From assembly GCF_004138135.1 (NCBI RefSeq), contig NZ_RYFD01000001.1:1-64000 (forward strand): a stretch of DNA of 64,000 nucleotides, in the 5' to 3' direction. A program made the position numbers and the translations under genes. Each line of letters opens with the position of its first letter. Positions within the stretch are counted from its first letter, which is position 1. This document shows, piece by piece, positions 33,384-40,619 of the stretch. The notes beneath the pieces were generated by a model. It saw only the letters and a list, made by a program, of their open reading frames with translations, did not search any database and was not told the origin of the DNA. This DNA comes from Candidatus Oscillochloris fontis. GTDB lineage: Bacteria; Chloroflexota; Chloroflexia; Chloroflexales; Chloroflexaceae.

Positions 33384-33424
33384 CTCATACGTTGGCGGCG
33401 TAGCCGCCAACGTATGAGAAAAAA
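33378..33424. terminator. Bidirectional 22-bp stem terminator
   Basis: Six T, then CTCATACGTTGGCGGC, loop GTA, the exact complement, then six A. T-tracts on both strands fit termination of the convergent GIDE and holB transcripts. Confidence 0.75.
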
Positions 33425-33464
33425 GCAGATCTGGGGCGCAGCCCCAGACCCTCCATTGGAGGTA

Positions 33465-33494
33465 GTGTTGCACCATCTAAGGATGGTGCAACAC
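33465..33494. terminator. Hairpin overlapping the 3' end of holB
   Basis: 13-bp perfect stem GTGTTGCACCATC with loop TAAG. The 3' arm encodes the last residues of the HolB-like protein and the stop codon lies across the arm and loop. Confidence 0.6.
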
Positions 33495-34493
33495 CACATT
33501 CTCCAGCACCAACTGGGGGTTGCCATTCTCGCGCAGTTGTTGGGCCGCCGTGCCGATGCGCTGCACGAAGGCATGAATGGCGGGGACGTTATGGCGGGTG
33601 GCGATGGTACTCAGTTCGTGACGGCGGTCTATGTTGACCACACTCGCCTCGCAGCCGGTGGCTACCAGTAGCACATCGCGCCACCAACTTTGCCACAGTT
33701 CGAGCCAGCCAAAGACACTCTCCTGTTCGCCGTTGCGATACTCCTTGGCGCGCTGTTCGGCCCAGCGTAGCCCCGCCCCGCGCCCTTGGCCTGCGAGGGC
33801 GAGGAGGGCACTGAGTTGCTCCTGGCGGGCGGCGATGCGCTCCGGGTTGGCGATGGCGTGGAGTGCCCAGCCGATGCGTCCGTAGCTCCATGCGGCCAGC
33901 AGTTCCGCCTCTTCAGCAACGAGGTGGCGAGCAATCAGTGCCTCGGTGACCTGACGGCGGGGGAGCGGGCGCAGGCGCAGCACGCGGCAGCGCGAGACAA
34001 TCGTGGGCAGCAGGTCGGGGCTGTTGGCCACCAGAATGATCGTCGCGTAGTCGGGTGGTTCCTCCAGCGTCTTGAGCATGGCGTTGGAGGATTCCTCGTT
34101 GAGCCGCTCGGCGTCGTGGAGGATGAACACCCGGCGGCGGCCCTCGTAGGGGCGCAGGCTGATGTCGCGTTGCCACTCGCGGATGGTGGCGATCTTGAGT
34201 TCCTTTTGGCGCGCCGCTTCCTCGGCCTTGAGCGCGGCCCCTTGGGTCGCCATCCCGGCAATTCGCACATCGGGGTGATTGCCACGCGCAATGCGCCGAC
34301 ATGAGCAGCACTCCTGGCACGGCTCGCCCGGTGTCACCTCGCAGTTGAGCGCCTGGGCCATCTGGAGCGCGAGCAGCGCCTTGCCTAGCCCGGCTGGCCC
34401 ACTGAAGAGGTAGGCATGGGCGTCGCTTCCGGCCAGCATACTGTGTTGGAGTTGGTTGACGGCCCACTCGTGGCCGATGATTGTCCAGGGCAT
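33477..34493 (-). CDS. holB: DNA polymerase III delta' subunit
   Basis: 338 residues, AAA+ clamp-loader subunit. HAYLFSGPAGLGKALLALQMA has the P-loop-like stretch (32-39) with Ala in place of the catalytic Ser/Thr, as expected for delta'. The zinc module has Cys51, Cys59, Cys62/63 and Cys65. ESSNAMLKTLEEPPDY and the SRC sensor (SRCRVLRLRPLP) follow. It acts in the replisome clamp loader with DnaX and HolA. Ends within a hairpin. It lies 6 bp downstream of fabF on the same strand, giving a housekeeping pair. Confidence 0.9.
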   Translation of the reverse strand: MPWTIIGHEWAVNQLQHSMLAGSDAHAYLFSGPAGLGKALLALQMAQALNCEVTPGEPCQECCSCRRIARGNHPDVRIAGMATQGAALKAEEAARQKELKIATIREWQRDISLRPYEGRRRVFILHDAERLNEESSNAMLKTLEEPPDYATIILVANSPDLLPTIVSRCRVLRLRPLPRRQVTEALIARHLVAEEAELLAAWSYGRIGWALHAIANPERIAARQEQLSALLALAGQGRGAGLRWAEQRAKEYRNGEQESVFGWLELWQSWWRDVLLVATGCEASVVNIDRRHELSTIATRHNVPAIHAFVQRIGTAAQQLRENGNPQLVLENVVLHHP

Positions 34494-34499
34494 AGGGGG

Positions 34500-35909
34500 T
34501 TACATCTTCCGCAAGACCAGCACCGAATTGACGCCACCAAAGCCGAATGAGTTGGAGAGCGCCACCTGAATGTTGGCTGGGCGCGCCACATTGGGGACAT
34601 AGTCCAGATCACAGGCCGGATCGGGCTGCTCCAGATTGATCGTCGGCGGGATCAGGCTGTGGCGCATGGCCAGGATCGTCGCGGCGGCCTCGACCGCTCC
34701 GGCAGCGCCAGTGAGGTGGCCGATCATGGACTTGTTGGAACTGATTGGCACGCTAGAGGCATATTCACCAAAGACTTGTTTGATTGCCTTGGTTTCGGCC
34801 AGATCGCCGGCTGGGGTGGAGGTCGCGTGGGCATTGATATAGTCCACCTGCTGTGGATTGATCTTGGCGCGGTGTAGTGCGCGGCGCATTGCCCGGATCG
34901 CCCCGGCTCCCTCCGGGTCGGGTGCGGTGACGTGGTAGGCATCGGATTGGGCGGCATAGCCGAGGATCTCGGCGAGGATGGTGGCCCCGCGCCGACGGGC
35001 GCTAGAGCGGCGTTCAAGCACCAGCACTCCAGCCCCTTCAGCCGAAACAAAGCCATCGCGCAGCAGATCGAAGGGCCGCGAGGCACGTGCCGGATCGGTA
35101 TTGAAGCCGGTGCTGAGGGCGCGAATGACCGAGAAGGAACCGAGGCTGAGCGCACTGATCGGAGCCTCGGCCCCACCCGCCAACATCACCTCGGCATCGC
35201 CCCGGCGGATGACCTCTGCCGCCTCGCCAATCGCCTGCGAACTCGCGGCACAGGCGGTGCTGATCGCCGAGATGTAGCCGCGCAGCCCCAACTGGATCGC
35301 CACCTGGCTCGATGGCATATTCGGTACCGCCGAGGGGATGAAGAAGGGGCTAATCTTCAGCGGGCCACGCTGCATCATCGTGATCACCGCCTGCTCCACA
35401 TCGGGCATCGAGATCGTGCTAGAGGCAATCAGGGTACCAATCTCATCGCGGGTACCGGCATCAATCCGCAAGCCTGCCGCGTCCACCGCCATACGCGCCG
35501 CTGCCACCGCAAACTGGCTAGCCCGCGACATCCGGCGCGCCTCGCGCACATCCATAAACGCCTGGGGGGTGAAGTCGGGCACCTGGGCTGCAACCTGGCA
35601 CGGAAAATTACTCGGATCAAAATGGGTAATCCGGCCCACCGCACTCTGCCCACGCGACAGCCCCTCCCAGAAACACTCGGTTCCTACCCCAAAGGGTGAA
35701 ACCACTCCCATGCCGGTGACAACAATCCGGTTATCTTCGTTCTGTTCGCACGGGATGCTGGGCTGTGTCGCGGTGATGGGCGTCTCCTCAAGCACCTCCG
35801 CGAGCAGCATATCAATCTGAGCATCCAGATCAGCTTCGCTGGCATACTGAAAGAGCGCCTGCAATTGGGCACGCAGAGTCATTCGCTGGTTCGGCGCAGT
35901 GCGAGCCAT
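34500..35909 (-). CDS. fabF: 3-oxoacyl-ACP synthase II (FabF-type) with N-terminal extension
   Basis: 469 residues. Thiolase-fold condensing enzyme with Cys220 (ISTACAASS), His361 (INAHATSTPAGD) and His398 (NKSMIGHLTGA) plus the GFGGVNSVL tail. It elongates acyl-ACP in fatty acid synthesis, or a polyketide. FabF usually starts at the RIVVTGMG strand; here about 60 residues precede it, including an amphipathic LRAQLQALFQYASEADLDAQ helix. AAGGTGA before the ATG supports this start. No other fab genes adjoin. The extension could be a docking or oligomerisation helix, hinting at a specialised KS. Confidence 0.88.
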   Translation of the reverse strand: MARTAPNQRMTLRAQLQALFQYASEADLDAQIDMLLAEVLEETPITATQPSIPCEQNEDNRIVVTGMGVVSPFGVGTECFWEGLSRGQSAVGRITHFDPSNFPCQVAAQVPDFTPQAFMDVREARRMSRASQFAVAAARMAVDAAGLRIDAGTRDEIGTLIASSTISMPDVEQAVITMMQRGPLKISPFFIPSAVPNMPSSQVAIQLGLRGYISAISTACAASSQAIGEAAEVIRRGDAEVMLAGGAEAPISALSLGSFSVIRALSTGFNTDPARASRPFDLLRDGFVSAEGAGVLVLERRSSARRRGATILAEILGYAAQSDAYHVTAPDPEGAGAIRAMRRALHRAKINPQQVDYINAHATSTPAGDLAETKAIKQVFGEYASSVPISSNKSMIGHLTGAAGAVEAAATILAMRHSLIPPTINLEQPDPACDLDYVPNVARPANIQVALSNSFGFGGVNSVLVLRKM

Positions 35910-35946
35910 ATCTGTCACCTTGGGGTAGGAGCAGGTCTGATAGGCG

Positions 35947-35976
35947 ATTATAGCATGCGGGATGGGTGCGGTGCAA
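35947..35976 (-). promoter_or_regulatory. Sigma-70-like promoter for fabF-holB
   Basis: Minus strand TTGCAC, 18-bp spacer, TATAAT. Starts about 35 nt before the fabF ATG. Confidence 0.65.
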
Positions 35977-35991
35977 AAGAAGTACATCCCG

Positions 35992-36125
35992 TAACAGTTC
36001 ACAGTTCTCCTAGCATTCCGGTTTTGACGCCAAGACGCAAAGGCGCAAAGCCTTCAACAAAACCTTTGCGTCTTGGCGCCTTTGCGTCAATCAGAAGCTT
36101 CCTTTACCCCAAGTGTGAATAGTTA
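35992..36125. mobile_element. 134-bp MITE-like element (copy 1)
   Basis: Terminal inverted repeats TAACAGTTCACAGTTCTCC at the left and AAGTGTGAATAGTTA at the right (imperfect), enclosing the TTGACGC/GCGTCAA inverted core. The copy at 40400-40533 has exactly the same length and ends. ACATCCC occurs 1 bp outside the left and 2 bp outside the right end. Its right end borders the promoter of the Dam-type gene. Confidence 0.7.
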
Positions 36126-36184
36126 CCACATCCCATCCGTGCTATAATCCAAGATCGAAACCGTGCCCAGACCGGGAGTCATTG

Positions 36185-37093
36185 GTGCCTGCACGTCCTT
36201 TTCTAAAATGGGTTGGCGGTAAGGGGCAGTTGCTGCCTGAGTTGCTGCGCCGTACTCCCCCCGCATTTGGACGCTATCACGAGCCGTTTGTCGGTGGTGG
36301 GGCGTTCTTTTTTAGTCTCTGGAATCAGCAGCGGCTACGCCAAGGCGCGGTGCTGAGCGATATGAACCATGACTTGATTGCCTGCTACTACACGGTGCGC
36401 GATCAGGTTGATGACTTGATTGCCATGTTGCAGGTACACCGCGCCCATGCCCACGACCGCGACTACTTCTATGATCTTCGTAGCTGGGATCGCGAGCCAG
36501 ATTTTGAGCAGCGTACTGCGGTCGAGAAGGCGGCGCGGGTGATCTTTCTCAATCGGACTTGCTACAATGGCCTCTATCGGCTCAATCAGAAGGGCAAATT
36601 TAATACGCCCTTCGGCTACTACAAAAAACCGCTGATCGTTGATGAAGAGAATATGCGCGAGGTTAGCCGTGCATTGCAGGATGTTGAGTTGCGTCAAGGC
36701 GACTTCGCCGATGTCCTCGACCATGCCGAGGCGGGTGACTTTGTCTACTTTGATCCGCCCTACGTCCCACTCAGCCCGACCGCCTCGTTTACCCACTATA
36801 CCCGGCGCGGCTTTGGTGAGGCCGAGCAACATCGGCTGGTGGAGGTCTTAGGCGAATTGGCCGCACGCGGATGCTATGTGATGTTGAGTAACTCCTCGAC
36901 TGATCTGACCCGCCAACTCTATCACCCCAATACCATCCCTGGCCTCTGTGCGCAGACGGTACGCGCCAGCCGCAAGATCAATTGTGACGGCACTAAGCGT
37001 GGGTTTGTGGATGAATTGATCGCCTGTAATTATGATCTCAACCTGAACGAAGTGCAACAAGGAGTAGACCCATGCGTACCAGCATCTGGTTAG
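36185..37093 (+). CDS. D12-class adenine-N6 DNA methylase (Dam-type)
   Basis: 302 residues. FLKWVGGKGQLLPELL begins the protein, EPFVGGGAFFFSLW is the AdoMet-binding motif, and YFDPPYVPLSPT (DPPY about 190-193) the catalytic motif; C-terminal KRGFVDELIACNY is family-typical. Solitary: no restriction enzyme adjoins, the next gene being a phosphatase overlapping by 22 bp. GTG at 36185 with GGGAG 6 nt upstream is preferred to the TTG one codon earlier. TATAAT at 36143-36148 is the likely -10, with the MITE-like element occupying the -35 side. Target probably GATC or a similar short site. Confidence 0.9.
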   Translation: MPARPFLKWVGGKGQLLPELLRRTPPAFGRYHEPFVGGGAFFFSLWNQQRLRQGAVLSDMNHDLIACYYTVRDQVDDLIAMLQVHRAHAHDRDYFYDLRSWDREPDFEQRTAVEKAARVIFLNRTCYNGLYRLNQKGKFNTPFGYYKKPLIVDEENMREVSRALQDVELRQGDFADVLDHAEAGDFVYFDPPYVPLSPTASFTHYTRRGFGEAEQHRLVEVLGELAARGCYVMLSNSSTDLTRQLYHPNTIPGLCAQTVRASRKINCDGTKRGFVDELIACNYDLNLNEVQQGVDPCVPASG

Positions 37094-37683
37094 TGCGTCA
37101 TGGACAGACCCAGGCCAACCGCCAGCGGCGCTACTTGAGCCACAGCGATAGCCCGATCACCAGTTATGGTGAGCAGCAGATTGCCGCGTTGGTGAAACGG
37201 CTGCGTCCTCTCCCCTTCAACTTGGTGATCACCAGCCCGCGTGAGCGTACCCAGCGCACTGCTGGGGCGATCTTGGCTGGCCGTGGGTTAGCCGAATTGC
37301 GCGAAGACCCGGCGTGGACTGAGGTGAGCCATGGCACCTGGGAGGGGCTGACTTACGCCGAGGTGATGGCGCGCTTCCCACAGCAGGCGCGGGCGCGCTG
37401 GGCGGCGGGGGTGGATGGCAAAGCTGAAGGTGGTGAGAGTCTGGTTGAAGCGAGTGCGCGGGTGCTCCGTTCCTGGAAGACTCTGTTGCATGAACATCCC
37501 GGCGGGCGCATCCTGATTGTCACCCACGCAACCCCCATCCAGATCGTGCTCTGCGCTTCCCTGGGGATGAATCTGCGCGACTATTGGCGTTGGCGGATTG
37601 ATCTGGGGAGCGTGACATGTCTGGATGTCTACCCAACCGGGACGATTATGCGTATGGTGAATGAGGTGCCGGAGATTCGGTAG
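37072..37683 (+). CDS. Histidine phosphatase family protein
   Basis: 203 residues, phosphoglycerate-mutase-like fold. WLVRHGQTQANRQRRY carries the RHG catalytic histidine (His10), SPRERTQRTA the conserved arginine, EVSHGTWEGL the acid/proton donor region, and IVTHATPIQIVL the second histidine. Acts on phosphomonoesters such as alpha-ribazole phosphate or sugar phosphates; substrate not determinable. AGGAG 7 nt before the ATG. Coupled to the upstream methylase gene, which probably reflects compact packing, not function. Confidence 0.9.
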   Translation: MRTSIWLVRHGQTQANRQRRYLSHSDSPITSYGEQQIAALVKRLRPLPFNLVITSPRERTQRTAGAILAGRGLAELREDPAWTEVSHGTWEGLTYAEVMARFPQQARARWAAGVDGKAEGGESLVEASARVLRSWKTLLHEHPGGRILIVTHATPIQIVLCASLGMNLRDYWRWRIDLGSVTCLDVYPTGTIMRMVNEVPEIR

Positions 37684-37801
37684 CGTAGCGACGCAAGATA
37701 TTGCGTCTATGCCTCGGAGACGCAAGATATTGCGTGGAGACGCAAGATATTGCGTCTGTACATGCGTCTGTGCCTCGGAGACGCAACATCTTGCGTCTCT
37801 A
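37684..37801. repeat. Cluster of AGACGCAAGATATTGCGTCT palindromes
   Basis: Four palindromic copies (GACGCAA-GATA-TTGCGTC, one with CATC as centre) joined by TGCCTCGGAGAC. Similar single palindromes occur at 7892-7912 and beside the 134-bp element at 40.4 and 40.5 kb. The last copy ends in CTCTAC, whose complement supplies the TAG stop of the LysK-like gene. Confidence 0.8.
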
Positions 37802-38848
37802 CCCCACCTGGCTCAACACATCGCTCAATATGGCAATCGCGGTGCGGTATTCGCTGATCGAGATATGCTCGTTGGGTGTGTGGTCGAGTTGCGAGTTGCC
37901 GGGCCCATAGGCCACTATCGGGCAGCCCCACGCCGGGCCGACCACATTCATGTCGGCGGTGCCGGTTTTGTGTAGGAAGCCGGGTTGGCCGCCTGCCTTG
38001 CGGATGGAGCGCATAAAGGCGCTTACGAGTGGGGTGGTGCGTGGGCTGCGGAAGGCCGGGCAGCCACCTTCACAGCGCAGGGTGGCGGGCATGGCCATGG
38101 CCTCTAGTTCATCGGCGAGGGCGGCGGGGTTGACCCCTTCGGGGAGGCGGATGCCAATGGTGGCCTCGACCCAATCGCTCATGCCGTCGCCTCCGCTGGC
38201 GACGCGGCGTAGTGAGGGGATCATCTGCTCGAAGAGGCGGGTGTGGCCCTGGTTGTGCTTGGCGCAGAGTGACTGCACCGCCGCCCAGAAATCGGTCATG
38301 TGCTCAGGGGCGGCGCGCTCTTCTCCCGCGCTGTGGGCCGCGTCCTGCTCGTAGTAGTAGTGGGCCAACAGACGCCCCTTGTAGCCCAGGGTGATGCGAT
38401 CCCAGCCACTTGGTTCGCCGATCACACAGAACTGGGGCGCGTACTGATCCTTGGCGTAGTGGGCCCCCCGCGAACTGGCCGCCTCCTCCTCGGTTGCGCC
38501 GACGAGGGCGATGCGGCAGCGCAGGGTTCCGGCTAGTTGGGCGCGCCGGGCGGCCATGACGAAGGTGGCAAAGGGGCCTTTGGCATCAACCGAGCCGCGT
38601 CCATAGAGGAGATCGCCCTCGATCCGCACCGGAATATTGCCGGGTACGGTATCAATATGCCCCAACAACACGATCAGTGGCCCCGAATCGCCCAGGTGGC
38701 CAATCGCGCTGCCCGATGGGTCAACATAGGTTTCCCACCCGAACCCGTGCATCTGCGCAACCAAGAAGTTGGCAACTTCAGCCTCTTGCCCAGAGACGGA
38801 AGGGATGCGCAGCATGGCGGTAAGAAAGTTTACTTCATCTATGTCCAT
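37799..38848 (-). CDS. M20 family metallohydrolase, LysK/ArgE-like
   Basis: 349 residues. Metal sites in [10 protein letters not shown] (His64), [10 protein letters not shown] (Asp88) and [12 protein letters not shown] (Glu120/121), plus [17 protein letters not shown] near the C-terminus, a stretch typical of LysK, the hydrolase that frees lysine or ornithine from the LysW carrier. The alternative is a general deacylase (ArgE/DapE). No lys/arg genes adjoin. ATG at 38848 with GGAG 8 nt upstream matches the family start; a longer frame is spurious. Confidence 0.82.
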   Translation of the reverse strand: MDIDEVNFLTAMLRIPSVSGQEAEVANFLVAQMHGFGWETYVDPSGSAIGHLGDSGPLIVLLGHIDTVPGNIPVRIEGDLLYGRGSVDAKGPFATFVMAARRAQLAGTLRCRIALVGATEEEAASSRGAHYAKDQYAPQFCVIGEPSGWDRITLGYKGRLLAHYYYEQDAAHSAGEERAAPEHMTDFWAAVQSLCAKHNQGHTRLFEQMIPSLRRVASGGDGMSDWVEATIGIRLPEGVNPAALADELEAMAMPATLRCEGGCPAFRSPRTTPLVSAFMRSIRKAGGQPGFLHKTGTADMNVVGPAWGCPIVAYGPGNSQLDHTPNEHISISEYRTAIAILSDVLSQVG

Positions 38849-38867
38849 TGGTATTGCTCCTATGTAT

Positions 38868-38889
38868 AGGGGCGATGCTTTGCCCCTAC
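38868..38889. repeat. Shortened REP-like copy, family GTAGGGGC (copy D)
   Basis: AGGGGCGATGCTTTGCCCCTAC: only the two outer arms fused into one short palindrome. It provides the stop codon of the MurT-like gene on the minus strand. Confidence 0.7.
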
Positions 38890-40289
38890 TCTTCCCAGAA
38901 CTGGCGCACCCAGCCACGTTTGGCCAGATCCTCACGCAGATCGAGCATGGCGGTGTAGGTCGGCAACAGGTAGAGAGTCGCCCCGGCGGGTAACGCGGCC
39001 AGTGCCGCATCGAGCGCCGCTGGAAGGTGTTCATGGATCACCATCCGTTCGGGGTTCAAGCCGGCATACTTGAGGCGAACCGCCATATCGTCGGCGCGGG
39101 TGCCGCTTACGGTCATATGTGCAGCATCGGCCAGCGCCTCAAAGTCGGCGTCCCAGAGCCATGAGACATCGGTACCATCGGCGAAGCGGTCGTTAATGGC
39201 GATCAGTAGGTGCAGCCCGCGCCCCCCCGGTGCTTGCTCGACCAGCATACGTACCGTCTCGCTGGCGCCCACCGGGTTCTTGATCAGCGCGATGAGCATG
39301 GGTGCGCCACCATCCCCCGCCGTGACACGTTCAATCCGCCCGAAGGCGGCGCTGAAGGCTTCGAGGGCTTGGCGAGTCTGGGCGGCAGGGACGCCGAGGC
39401 TGTAGGCGACTGCGCTGGCGGCCAGTGCATTCAGCGCGTTGTAGAGGCCGGGGATGGGCAATGCGATCTCGACTGCCCCACCGGGGTAGGTGATCGCCAA
39501 CTGGCTGCCGGTCGTCCCGTGCAGATCGAGCCGTGCCAGCGCCACATCGGGCTGGGGGCGCTGGTGGCCGCAGTGTGGGCAGCGGTAGTGGCCAATGTGG
39601 GCGTAGAAGGCATGGCTGAAGATGTAACGGGTTCCACAGCGGCGGCAGAATTGCGAATCGGCAATATGCGCGGCGGCACCCGTGGCATGACGGGTATCCT
39701 CCAGCCCATAGTAGACCACGTGCGCCGCCATGTCCCGCCCCAGATCGGCCACCGCCGGGTCGTCGGCGTTCAGCACCAGGGTGCTGGATGCGGGCAGTGT
39801 GGCGAGTGCGGTACGCCAGTTGGCGGCGACTGTATCCACCTCACCATAGCGATCCAGTTGGTCGCGGAAGAGGTTATGGATGAGCACCAGGCGCGGGCGC
39901 ACCTCGGCGACAGCCTGAGGCAGCGCGGCCTCATCGGTTTCAAAGAGGCCCATACTAGCTTGGAGTTGACCGGCCCAGTTGGTGGCACTGATCACGGTGG
40001 TTGTCAGGCCACTGATCAGGTTGGCTCCGGCACGGTTATGCAGCACGCGCTCGCCGTGGGTACGCAGGATCTCACTCAGCATGCGGCTGGTGGTGGTCTT
40101 ACCGTTGGTGCCACTCACCACCACTGCGCCGTGGGCCAGACGGGCGCTCAGGTTGCGCAAGATGCTAGGGGCCACCCGGCGCGCCAGCGTACCGGGGAGC
40201 GTCGTACCGCCTCCGGCTCCTAGGCGGCGCGAGAGTTGGCCAGCGAGTTTCCCTAGGGCGACCGCAATCAGGGTTGTATCAAGAGGCAT
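38886..40289 (-). CDS. murT: MurT-like lipid II isoglutaminyl synthase subunit
   Basis: 467 residues. Mur ligase central domain with VVVSGTNGKTTTSRML (P-loop 60-67), a four-cysteine insertion (Cys215, 218, 237, 240) that marks MurT, and the C-terminal MurT domain (HEHLPAALDAAL region). MurT with the glutaminase GatD amidates the second residue of the peptidoglycan stem. GatD is usually encoded next door but is absent here: LysK-like and CHAT genes flank. Start MPLDTTLIAV lacks a clear Shine-Dalgarno. The stop codon lies in a repeat. Confidence 0.88.
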   Translation of the reverse strand: MPLDTTLIAVALGKLAGQLSRRLGAGGGTTLPGTLARRVAPSILRNLSARLAHGAVVVSGTNGKTTTSRMLSEILRTHGERVLHNRAGANLISGLTTTVISATNWAGQLQASMGLFETDEAALPQAVAEVRPRLVLIHNLFRDQLDRYGEVDTVAANWRTALATLPASSTLVLNADDPAVADLGRDMAAHVVYYGLEDTRHATGAAAHIADSQFCRRCGTRYIFSHAFYAHIGHYRCPHCGHQRPQPDVALARLDLHGTTGSQLAITYPGGAVEIALPIPGLYNALNALAASAVAYSLGVPAAQTRQALEAFSAAFGRIERVTAGDGGAPMLIALIKNPVGASETVRMLVEQAPGGRGLHLLIAINDRFADGTDVSWLWDADFEALADAAHMTVSGTRADDMAVRLKYAGLNPERMVIHEHLPAALDAALAALPAGATLYLLPTYTAMLDLREDLAKRGWVRQFWEE

Positions 40290-40339
40290 GGGGGATGTTC
40301 CATAACGGGAATAACAGACATGCGCTTCATCATAGGGGA

Positions 40340-40399
40340 GGTTGAGGGTTTCGGCAAGTAGCGCCACAAGATAGTGCGGCGTAGCGCCGCAACGTAACG
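40340..40399. repeat. GCGCCGCAAC palindrome fragment left of the 134-bp element
   Basis: GCGCCACAAGATAGTGCGGCGTAGCGCCGCAAC is a relative of the ACGCAAGATATTGCG family. CGCCGCAAC (40386-40394) recurs at 40534-40542 just right of the 134-bp element, where it begins CGCCGCAACATCTTGCGG. This suggests the element inserted into a palindromic repeat. Confidence 0.5.
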
Positions 40400-40533
40400 T
40401 AACTGTTCACACTTCTCCTAGCTTCCAGTTTTTGACGCAAAGACGCAGAGGCGCAAAGCCTGCAACAAAACCTTTGCGTCCTTGCGCCTTTGCGTCAATA
40501 CGAGATTTCTTTTACCCCAAGTGTGAATAGTTA
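40400..40533. mobile_element. 134-bp MITE-like element (copy 2)
   Basis: Same length, ends and internal TTGACGC/GCGTCAA core as copy 1 (right end AAGTGTGAATAGTTA identical, left end TAACTGTTCACACTT). The CGCCGCAAC direct repeat outside both ends may be a target-site duplication separated on the left by five extra bases (GTAAC). It fills most of the 0.3-kb gap between murT and the CHAT operon. Confidence 0.7.
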
Positions 40534-40619
40534 CGCCGCAACATCTTGCGGCCCCCTACATTCCTCCTTCTGTTATACTAGTCTTAATCATACGATGTGT
40601 CATGTTGAGGATGACGTCT

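Larger units (their letters stand above)
33286..33464. repeat. Hairpin cluster between GIDE gene and holB
   Basis: Non-coding. It contains a GGCGGCGCAGCCGCC palindrome, the segment CACGGTGGAGGTTCGGGGG related to the MITE subterminal sequence, an intrinsic terminator, a 22-bp bidirectional stem, and a CTGGGGCGCAGCCCCAG hairpin. It looks like a degenerated relative of the 150-bp MITE without its TIRs. Confidence 0.7.
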
